This document shows positions 1 to 5,783 of a stretch of 6,381 nt of DNA, piece by piece; position 1 is the first letter of the stretch, and the number at the start of each line of letters is the position of its first letter. The position numbers and the translations under genes are program-made. The notes below the pieces were generated by a model. That model saw only the letters and a program-made list of their open reading frames with translations. It was not told the DNA's origin and ran no database searches. Origin of the DNA: Chitinophagaceae bacterium (lineage in GTDB: Bacteria > Bacteroidota > Bacteroidia > Chitinophagales > Chitinophagaceae); the NCBI GenBank assembly GCA_003151295.1, contig PLXD01000293.1:11792-18172 (forward strand), written 5' to 3'.

Positions 1-1065
1 CTGCTTTATATCCATCAAACAAGCTGTATTTCGCCGCAACAAACTTTTTCAAATAAGAATATCGAATTGTTGCATGAATCGGTAAACAACATGCTGAAGG
101 TCATTGAACCCGCATATGAGGGCATTCCGCCAAATATATTGCGCAGGATGGCTAAATCCTCCAGGATGGGCGTGGGTGCCGCATTGTCCTTGATTCAAGA
201 TAAGGGAGTATCCATCAATGGGATCATTATAGGAACCGCCAATGCCGGAATGGAAGAAAGTATTCAATTCATGAAACAGATCACCGATCATGAAGAAGGT
301 ATGCTGACGCCGGGGACTTTTGTACAAAGCACCCCAAATGCCATCGCATCGCAGATAAGTTTACTGAGCCGCAATAAAGAATATAACATTACGCATGTAC
401 ATAGAGGGCTGGCTTTTGAAAATGCATTGATCGATGCCTCGATGCTGCTGAAAGAGAATCCCACCGACACTTATTTGTTAGGGGGGGTGGACGAGATAGG
501 AGCCCGCAATTACAACATTGATTATTTAGCCGGTTGGTATAAAAAAGAGCCGCTCTCCAGCAAACAGTTGTATGAAGTAAATTCTGCCGGTAGCATGGCA
601 GGAGAAGGCGCCTCCCTGTTCCTCGTCAACAACAAAAGGGAAAATGCGGCGGCCAGGGTTCATGGGCTGACCACTATTCATAGTGATGAGGTGGATGCTG
701 TCAGGGATCGATTGCAGAATTTTATCGATACACAAGTGCCGGCTGGCGAAAAAATAGATCTTTTGCTTTCGGGGGAAAATGGGGATAACCGCCTGTACCA
801 TTTTTTCGCTTCCTGTGAGGCGGTCATGGATAAAGAGGCCACCCTGGCCCGCTTTAAACATATGAGCGGGGAATATCCCACTGCATCCGCATTCGCTCTT
901 TGGCTTGCCTGCCACCTGCCGGGAGGCCAGTCCCTTCCTCAACACATGATAAAACGGTCATCCAGAAAAACCGAATATAAAAATGTGCTCATTTACAATA
1001 ACAATAATGGGGCTCAACATAGCTTTATACTGGTCCAGCCCCTCTCTATTGAGACCGGCATATAG
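1..1065 (+). CDS. Ketosynthase-like chain-length-factor homologue (CLF-A), 5' end just outside the window
   Basis: This is a ketosynthase-fold protein without ketosynthase active-site residues, probably a non-catalytic partner (chain-length-factor-like, as ApeC is to ApeO in aryl polyene synthesis). The frame is open from base 1. Its first 16 codons align without gaps to residues 2-17 of the paralogue at 2221-1070 (both contain an I-S-P-Q motif followed by TF), so only about the initiator Met is missing. A later TTG at 67 would remove this conserved stretch and is not the start. Conserved blocks shared with the paralogue are VEP-Y-G, RRM, MGV-AA, GTA, FVQST-N, VHRG (397-408), GGVDEI, AGEGA, SGENGD and GEYPTASAFALWLA. 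A Gly (406-408) takes the place of the catalytic Cys. The His of HGTGT and the His of GHTLGA are replaced by parts of GENGD and by Glu in GEYP. It is the only plus-strand gene and ends 4 bp from the stop of its paralogue. The family call is fairly sure; the partner role is inference. Confidence 0.85.
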   Translation: MLYIHQTSCISPQQTFSNKNIELLHESVNNMLKVIEPAYEGIPPNILRRMAKSSRMGVGAALSLIQDKGVSINGIIIGTANAGMEESIQFMKQITDHEEGMLTPGTFVQSTPNAIASQISLLSRNKEYNITHVHRGLAFENALIDASMLLKENPTDTYLLGGVDEIGARNYNIDYLAGWYKKEPLSSKQLYEVNSAGSMAGEGASLFLVNNKRENAAARVHGLTTIHSDEVDAVRDRLQNFIDTQVPAGEKIDLLLSGENGDNRLYHFFASCEAVMDKEATLARFKHMSGEYPTASAFALWLACHLPGGQSLPQHMIKRSSRKTEYKNVLIYNNNNGAQHSFILVQPLSIETGI

Positions 1066-1069
1066 ATTT

Positions 1070-2221
1070 TTAACAGGCCGAAAGCAATAGTAAGGAATGA
1101 TGAATATTCTGATAATGATTGTAAATCAAAATTCTCCTTATTGCATTACTCTTTCCGTCCTGGTGCCGATCATCATTTCCTTCCTGGTACAGATCATCAT
1201 TTCCGTCACGGAACCGGTTGTCCTCATGATCCCGGTATACGGCGGCGGGCACGGCCCCCGTTTTTATAATATTGGCTGCCAGCCATAAAGCGAAAGAGGC
1301 GGAGCTGGGATATTCACCGCACAAATTCTTATAATGGATCGAATCGCTGCGGCTAAAAATAGTCTGCTTTAACTGCCGATAGATAGTATCGCCTTTTGTG
1401 TCGCCGTTATTTCCGGTTATTATCAAATCGATATCCTCTATACCGATCGAATGAACCGTTAAAAAAGAGGAGATCTGATCCTGGATATCCCGTATATCAT
1501 GGGGTTTATAAAAAGTTGTAATGGCATCGAATCGGGCATAATCGCTCGCTGAGGGTTGGTCTGTCAATAAAAAAAAGGCCGCGCCTTCTCCTGCAAGGGT
1601 ACCTTTTGAATCAAACCCTTTTGGGTCGACTCCTTCTGAATCGACTCCTTTTGAACCGGGCAGCCGCTTATATAAGCCGAAACGGGTCAGAATGGCATGG
1701 CTACTATCCGTTATCTCATCCACGCTGCCTACCAATACATGGGAAGCTTCCTTTTCCTGCAACAGCATCATGCCGTCGAGTAAGGCGCTTTCAAAAGAGA
1801 ATCCCCTGTGGACAAAGGTATTGTTGTAATGATGGCATTGAAGCATCAGAGCAATCTGGCCTCCAACCGTATTATGGGTGGATTGTATAAAGGCAGTGGG
1901 GGAAAGCATCTCCTCCTGCTGTTGAATGATACGGGTTAAAAAGAGCCCTGTGTCTTCGAGGCAACCGAAGGCAGTACCCGTGATAATAGCATCGGGGGAA
2001 ACTCCGCCGGCCTCTTGCAGGCACTCCGAAGCTGCTGCCACTCCCATTTTTATAATGCGGCTCATCCTTCTTATCAATTTTACGTCGATTAGCCCTTTAT
2101 AATCGGGCTCAACACATGTTAACCGGTTGCCGGTATATTCTATGGGTTCCGTCAGGAACGGCACCCTGCCGAATGTTTTTTGCGGCGATATACTTGCTGT
2201 TGCCCGGATATATATACTCAT
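1070..2221 (-). CDS. Ketosynthase-like chain-length-factor homologue (CLF-B)
   Basis: The protein has 383 residues and is a degenerate beta-ketoacyl synthase, probably the non-catalytic partner of the ketosynthase encoded directly upstream. Its ATG follows that gene's TAA after a single base (TAAGATG), the tight coupling typical of KS/CLF pairs. The catalytic Cys is replaced by Gly140 in VHRG (137-140), HGTGT by GNNGD (270-274), and GHTLGA by GEYPSSAS (302-309), so the whole Cys-His-His triad is missing. The fold signature remains: VEP-Y-G (37-43), FIQST-N (111-117), GSVDEI (165-170), AGEGAAFFLL (210-219) and the C-terminal strand ILIYN. It is clearly paralogous to the convergent plus-strand gene but carries two hydrophilic repeat insertions that the paralogue lacks, near residues 188-207 (5-residue period) and 332-356 (8-residue period). 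No terminator separates the two genes. The CLF role is inferred from the family and the context. Confidence 0.88.
   Translation of the reverse strand: MSIYIRATASISPQKTFGRVPFLTEPIEYTGNRLTCVEPDYKGLIDVKLIRRMSRIIKMGVAAASECLQEAGGVSPDAIITGTAFGCLEDTGLFLTRIIQQQEEMLSPTAFIQSTHNTVGGQIALMLQCHHYNNTFVHRGFSFESALLDGMMLLQEKEASHVLVGSVDEITDSSHAILTRFGLYKRLPGSKGVDSEGVDPKGFDSKGTLAGEGAAFFLLTDQPSASDYARFDAITTFYKPHDIRDIQDQISSFLTVHSIGIEDIDLIITGNNGDTKGDTIYRQLKQTIFSRSDSIHYKNLCGEYPSSASFALWLAANIIKTGAVPAAVYRDHEDNRFRDGNDDLYQEGNDDRHQDGKSNAIRRILIYNHYQNIHHSLLLLSAC
1155..1226 (-). repeat. 24-bp in-frame tandem repeat, about three units, inside CLF-B
   Basis: Units start at 1155, 1179 and 1203. The first two differ at only a few bases, sharing CC(G/T)TCCTGGT and GATCATCATTT; the third is degenerate. 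They encode an 8-residue period of the form N-D-D-x-x-Q-(E/D)-G at about residues 332-356, a very acidic and polar insert before the final ILIYN strand. The plus-strand paralogue has no such insert. Confidence 0.8.
1602..1661 (-). repeat. 15-bp in-frame tandem repeat, four units, inside CLF-B
   Basis: Four consecutive 15-bp units start at 1602, 1617, 1632 and 1647; each begins CCTT(T/C)TG on the plus strand. On the coding strand they give a 5-residue period of the form K/E-G-V/F-D-S/P (about residues 188-207), just before the AGEGA motif. The paralogue at 1-1065 has a stretch about six residues shorter here without the repeat. The array keeps the reading frame, so copy-number change would alter only loop length. 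Confidence 0.85.
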
Positions 2222-2222
2222 C

Positions 2223-3428
2223 TTACAATTTTGAAAAGATCAATGATGAACAATTTCCTCCAAAACCGAATGAATTTGAAAGCACATGCCTGATCGGTTC
2301 GTTTTTTGAAAAGCTGGTTTCCGGAACAAAGGAAAATCCACTCATAGCCGTTCTGAAACGAAGGTTGGGATAAACAATACCGTGCCTGATTGAAAGAACG
2401 GAAAACACGGCCTCTATGCCACCGCTTGCACCTAAAGTGTGACCGGTAAAGGATTTTGTAGAACTCATCCTGGGATAATGGGGTTCAAATAATCGTTTTA
2501 TCGCGGTGGCTTCCGCCATATCATTGTTTTGCGTTCCGGTACCATGCAGGTTGATATAATCAATATCCGATGGCCGCAGCCCGCTGCGTTCCACCGCCCC
2601 TTTCATGGCGAGATAGGATCCAGTGCCGTCCGGAGAAGAAGCCGTCTGATGATAAGCGTCGTTGGCATTGCAAAAACCACTGAGCCTGCAATATAATTTC
2701 AGGGAAGCCGCCGCCTGCTCCGATACCAGCACTACATATCCTGCCCCCTCGCCGAGATTTAATCCCCCCCGTTCTTCATCAAAGGGTTTGCAGTATCGCC
2801 GATCGAGGATCATGAGCGTATTAAATCCATTGAGGGTGAATTTTGTCAAAGCATCCGTTCCGCCTGCGATCACCACGTCAAGCATTCCGTGCCGGATCAA
2901 CCTCGCTCCGTAGGCGATAGCATTGGCCGAAGAAGAGCAGGCCGTACTGACAGTGGTAATATAATGGCGTATATTTAATTGGTCGGCTACCCATTCGGTA
3001 ATGCTACCGCATTCATGTTGAAAGACATCTCGCAATTTTCCCTTGCGGGGATCCGAAAGAAAATCGACGAAGAAGTCTTCGCTTTTATCCATACCACCTA
3101 CCGTATTTGCCGAAACAAATCCGGTCCGCAAGGAAGACAGGTCTTTAATGGAGGCATCCTCCAAAGCGGCTTTTGCGGCTATCATGCTTAGCAGGGCGGT
3201 GCGGCTTATCCGGGATGAAACCCCTGCCCGGAAAGCCAGTTCTTCATTACTCAGTTTTACTTCGGCCACAGGAATTTCCTGGCGATGAACGGTGCCGAGA
3301 TAAGAAATAGGGCCCATGCCGGCCTGTTCACTTTCAAATGCAGAAAGGCATTCGGCAACATTGTTACCGATCGCCGAAATGACCCCCACCCCGGCAACAA
3401 AAACATCTGCATTCATTTTCTTAATCAT
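2223..3428 (-). CDS. Beta-ketoacyl-ACP synthase, FabF/KAS II type, catalytically complete (KS2)
   Basis: The protein has 401 residues, the usual length for a FabF-type condensing enzyme. It would catalyse decarboxylative Claisen condensation of malonyl-ACP with an acyl or aryl-acyl chain. All active-site elements are visible: STACSSS with nucleophile Cys164, HGTGT with His295, Lys325 and His330 in the block STKSFTGHTLGASGG, and the gating-type Phe389 in SFGFGGN near the C-terminus. The structural motifs AGGTDAL (188-194) and NLGEGAG (224-230) are also present. The ATG at 3428 lies 9 bp after the stop of the upstream half-KS gene; a second ATG at 3416 is possible, but the first fits the spacing. 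The CLF-like gene follows after one base, suggesting the two form a KS/CLF heterodimer. The cytoplasmic pigment-pathway role comes from context; a housekeeping FabF is unlikely given two KS genes and degenerate partners. Confidence 0.93.
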   Translation of the reverse strand: MIKKMNADVFVAGVGVISAIGNNVAECLSAFESEQAGMGPISYLGTVHRQEIPVAEVKLSNEELAFRAGVSSRISRTALLSMIAAKAALEDASIKDLSSLRTGFVSANTVGGMDKSEDFFVDFLSDPRKGKLRDVFQHECGSITEWVADQLNIRHYITTVSTACSSSANAIAYGARLIRHGMLDVVIAGGTDALTKFTLNGFNTLMILDRRYCKPFDEERGGLNLGEGAGYVVLVSEQAAASLKLYCRLSGFCNANDAYHQTASSPDGTGSYLAMKGAVERSGLRPSDIDYINLHGTGTQNNDMAEATAIKRLFEPHYPRMSSTKSFTGHTLGASGGIEAVFSVLSIRHGIVYPNLRFRTAMSGFSFVPETSFSKNEPIRHVLSNSFGFGGNCSSLIFSKL

Positions 3429-3437
3429 TTTAGCTTC

Positions 3438-4055
3438 TTAACCATTTTCAGCCAGAAATATTTTATCGATATTTTCTTTCGTAAAAGAATCGAATGATCC
3501 TTCCTGTTTCTTTTCCACTAAAAAAAGGGCGGCTTTATATTCTTCTCCCAGCACATCCACCCATCCGCATATGCATACCTGCAAAATACCATTATCCATC
3601 AGGTCGTTCACATATTGCTCTAAAAAACCGGCGTCGAACTCTTCGGCTATGAAAAAAGCGTCTTCCCCCTTAAAATTATTTCTGATACAGATTTCGCCAA
3701 TCATTATATTAGGTAAAGTATAAACGAACAGGGAAGGGCTCGGAATATATTTTGCCGATTCGAAATATTTAAGATCCGTATCAAGGCTGGAATTGGCATT
3801 CGTCAGCACTACGCCTGTTTCCGTTGGTTCGTAATTTTCTCTTCCGGATCCGTCCTTCAATAATATCTCCGCCGTGAGCCATCCCAATTTACTCAGGCGA
3901 TCCATCTTGTGAAACCTGGAATAATTAAGTTCGAAATAATGATATGCAGAAAGCAAAAAGCCGGGCAGATCGATATTTTTATTTTCAAATACGATTTTTC
4001 CGTTTTTCCGGACAGCATGACCCGAGATTACGCAGTTGGCAGTGATACAATTCAT
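3438..4055 (-). CDS. Half-length ketosynthase-like protein, non-catalytic
   Basis: The protein has 205 residues from the ATG at 4055; an in-frame GTG at 4067 would add four. The ATG is preferred because the sequence after it (MNC... ending in ISGH) lines up with the start of CLF-B (MSIYI... ending in ISPQ). It resembles only the N-terminal half of a ketosynthase: RLSKLGWLTAEILL matches the helix before the first core strand, TGVVLTNANSS the strand and loop after it, IPSPSLFVYTLPNIMIGEI the dimer-region motif seen as FIQST-N in the CLF-like genes, and CICGWVD the A/GG-T/V-D turn. The nucleophile Cys is absent, the roughly 40 residues between that turn and the GEGA strand are missing, and no C-terminal half with the two His motifs exists. 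The ORF is intact and sits tightly between two complete KS genes, so it is probably a functional small accessory subunit and not debris. Proteins like this are often labelled 3-oxoacyl-ACP synthase in Bacteroidota, but catalysis is not supported. Confidence 0.78.
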   Translation of the reverse strand: MNCITANCVISGHAVRKNGKIVFENKNIDLPGFLLSAYHYFELNYSRFHKMDRLSKLGWLTAEILLKDGSGRENYEPTETGVVLTNANSSLDTDLKYFESAKYIPSPSLFVYTLPNIMIGEICIRNNFKGEDAFFIAEEFDAGFLEQYVNDLMDNGILQVCICGWVDVLGEEYKAALFLVEKKQEGSFDSFTKENIDKIFLAENG

Positions 4056-4074
4056 CTGTTGATTCACTTTATCT

Positions 4075-5241
4075 TTATTGTTTAGCCAGCACTAATGCCG
4101 CATTACATCCGCCAAAGCCCGAAGCCGTCTTCAGACAGTTCTTTAAAGAAGCGGACACTAAGCCCGTACAGATATTCAGGGGTTTCGATACGCCCATTTC
4201 TTCAAAGCCCAGGGTAGGCAAAACCAGGTTCTCCTTCAAAGAATGAACGGAAACGATTGATTCGATCAGGCCGGCCGCACCCAAAGTGTGACCGTAATAT
4301 CCTTTCAGGCTATTGACAGGGACCGATTGGAGTCCGGCCAATGTAATGGCTTTGGCTTCCATTTCGTCGTTATAAATGGTAGCCGTACCATGTGCCGAAA
4401 TGAAATCTATATTGTTTGTTGAAAGACCGGAATCACGCAATGCTCTTGTAATGGAGCTGCAAAGTTCCATTCCGGTCCGGGAAGGCGCTGAAAGATGATT
4501 TGCATCATTGCTTATAGATCCCCCCAGCACTTTTATTCCCTGTGCATATTTCCCCGTTGCATATTTCTGACTGGAAGAAAGAACGAGGGTCCCTGCCCCC
4601 TCCCCCAAATTTATTCCGTCCCGTGCCTGATCGAAAGGCCTGCATGGCCCGGCACTGATAGCCTGAAATGATTGAAAACCCGATAAAACAAACTTAGAAA
4701 TGGTATCGGCCCCCGCAATGACGACATTTTCATACCGGCCCGACCTGATCAGCCGCATCCCCGTTAAAATAGCCGTGATTCCTGAAATGCAGGCAGTCGA
4801 CACTACAATCGCCGGATTCACGAATCCAAAATATTCAGCCACCATTCGCGCAGAAGTATGCAAGGCAATTCTTTTTTTTAATGCCGGATCAGCCGCATGA
4901 GATTCCAGGAGATCTATATTTCCTTTGGTGGAAGAAATAATAAGTGTCGTTTTTTTATTCCGGGTATCGATCCCGCTATTTTTTAAAGCCTCCTTAATGG
5001 ATGCAATAAGAAGTTGCTCGAATTTTGTATAAACCCCGGAACTGCCCTCTTTAATAAAACTGTCATTTATGAAATCTTCTTTGCGGTCAAAAAGGGCGGC
5101 ATGAAAAGGTTGCTCAGACATCTTTTGATCATCGTGCTTTTTTACACCGGAAATGCCCCTGGTAAGTTTCGAGAAATTATCCGCAGTAGTGATACCGAGC
5201 GGGGATATAATATTATCTGAGATAATGAAAACGTCTGGCAT
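4075..5241 (-). CDS. Beta-ketoacyl-ACP synthase, FabF-like, catalytically complete (KS1)
   Basis: The protein has 388 residues and is an elongating ketosynthase of the type II pathway. The active site is intact: VSTACISG with Cys151, AHGTAT with His284, Lys313 and His318 in the block SLKGYYGHTLGAAG, and SGFGGCN with Phe376 near the C-terminus. IAGADT (175-180) and INLGEGAG (210-217) are the usual structural motifs. It differs from KS2 by CISG instead of CSSS after the nucleophile and by a divergent N-terminal third, including SSTKGNIDLLE (103-113), so the two are not a recent duplication. The ATG at 5241 lies 11 bp after the dehydratase stop, and the half-KS gene starts about 20 bp (ATG) or 7 bp (GTG) after its stop. 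Which chain or chain length it serves cannot be read from the sequence. Confidence 0.93.
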   Translation of the reverse strand: MPDVFIISDNIISPLGITTADNFSKLTRGISGVKKHDDQKMSEQPFHAALFDRKEDFINDSFIKEGSSGVYTKFEQLLIASIKEALKNSGIDTRNKKTTLIISSTKGNIDLLESHAADPALKKRIALHTSARMVAEYFGFVNPAIVVSTACISGITAILTGMRLIRSGRYENVVIAGADTISKFVLSGFQSFQAISAGPCRPFDQARDGINLGEGAGTLVLSSSQKYATGKYAQGIKVLGGSISNDANHLSAPSRTGMELCSSITRALRDSGLSTNNIDFISAHGTATIYNDEMEAKAITLAGLQSVPVNSLKGYYGHTLGAAGLIESIVSVHSLKENLVLPTLGFEEMGVSKPLNICTGLVSASLKNCLKTASGFGGCNAALVLAKQ

Positions 5242-5252
5242 ATATTTTCGGA

Positions 5253-5693
5253 TTAACTGGATACAGGTGATTCTCCTATATGACTGACGAATATCTTCAT
5301 TTCACATTTCGCCAATATTATTTCATTACACCTTACTGTTCCGGAAACGACGGCAACATTAAAAATCCTGCTTTCTATCTTAATTTCAGTTACCAGTTCA
5401 TCGTTTATCTCCGGCAAACCGGTTATTTCCAGGTTTTTAACGGCGCCTATATAACCTATTTGTACAGGTTTGTTCTCCAGCCTGGAAAGATATCCGGCAC
5501 CGGCAGCGGCGGTCTGGGCGATATTTTCCATTAACCCAGCTTCCTGAAACCGTCCCATTTCTACAAAAATATTTTCTTTATTGATCCGGAAAGAAGTACG
5601 GGTACCGTTCTCATCGGCCCGGAGCAACCTGCCAATCATTACAAAAGGAGGCTTTTGAGGTATTAAGAGCAGGATATTTTCTTCAGATATCAT
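5253..5693 (-). CDS. FabZ-like 3-hydroxyacyl-ACP dehydratase (hot-dog fold), catalytic His not seen
   Basis: The protein has 146 residues, the normal size of FabZ/ApeP-type dehydratases, which remove water from 3-hydroxyacyl-ACP to give the trans-2-enoyl chain. The start IPQKPPFVMIGRLL (11-24) matches the LPHRxPFLLVDRVL motif of FabZ. GLMENIAQTAAAGAGY (53-68) matches the central helix GVLxxEAMAQ, with Glu56 at the place of the catalytic Glu. IGYIGAVKNLEI (79-90) and the C-terminal strand ILAKCEMKIFV match later hot-dog strands. In FabZ a catalytic His lies in GHFPxxPxxPG; here the matching region is NIFVEMGRFQEAG and holds no His. The only His is residue 138, near the end. It may therefore be a dehydratase variant or the inactive half of a heterodimer, as in the paired ApeI/ApeP dehydratases of aryl polyene clusters. 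It is the first gene after the repeat-bearing gap and leads the tightly spaced KS genes. Confidence 0.82.
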   Translation of the reverse strand: MISEENILLLIPQKPPFVMIGRLLRADENGTRTSFRINKENIFVEMGRFQEAGLMENIAQTAAAGAGYLSRLENKPVQIGYIGAVKNLEITGLPEINDELVTEIKIESRIFNVAVVSGTVRCNEIILAKCEMKIFVSHIGESPVSS

Positions 5694-5699
5694 TGTTTA

Positions 5700-5770
5700 T
5701 CTCTTTCAGGTATTTGTCTCTTTCAGGCACTTAATTCTTTCAGACACTTAATTCTTTCCGGTATTATACT
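5700..5770 (-). repeat. 17-bp tandem repeat, four units, between ammonia-lyase and dehydratase genes
   Basis: CTTTCAG, or CTTTCCG in the last unit, recurs at 5703, 5720, 5737 and 5754, exactly 17 bp apart. The two middle units differ at one base; the outer two are more diverged. On the coding strand each unit carries a purine-rich (C)TGAAAGA-type core, and the one nearest the dehydratase (GAAAGAG) ends 7 bases before its ATG, where a weak ribosome-binding site would lie. The array fills most of the 90-bp gap (5694-5783). The period is not a multiple of three and the array lies after the TAA of the lyase gene, so it is not coding. Confidence 0.8.
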
Positions 5771-5783
5771 CTCCCCCATAATT

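Noticed and set aside
526..945. Minus-strand 139-codon ORF inside CLF-A
   Set aside because: It is antisense to conserved ketosynthase-fold motifs, and its Cys/His/Phe-rich translation looks like the complement of coding sequence; no recognisable domain.
67..1065. TTG at 67 as the start of the plus-strand CLF-like gene
   Set aside because: The frame is open to base 1 and the 22 codons before the TTG align with the N-terminus of the paralogue, including the I-S-P-Q motif, so the true start is just outside the window.
1056..1080. Hairpin between CLF-A and CLF-B as a bidirectional terminator
   Set aside because: Only a 4-bp CGGC/GCCG stem with a 17-base loop can be drawn, with no following T-run in the right place; too weak to call.
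1606..1890. Plus-strand ORF with a repeated LLLNR-type stretch
   Set aside because: The apparent protein repeat is only the complement of the 15-bp repeat array in CLF-B.
2116..2373. Plus-strand 85-codon ORF spanning the KS2/CLF-B junction
   Set aside because: It is antisense to the ends of two well-supported genes and shows no family motif; it is a reading-frame shadow.
4867..4960. Runs of seven and eight T as programmed frameshift sites in KS1
   Set aside because: They encode ordinary Lys codons on the minus strand, the frame is intact on both sides and no alternative product is suggested.
5763..5768. TATAAT on the minus strand as a promoter -10 box before the dehydratase gene
   Set aside because: It lies in the most diverged repeat unit with no matching -35, and Bacteroidota promoters normally use TAnnTTTG with an upstream TTTG, which is not seen at suitable spacing.
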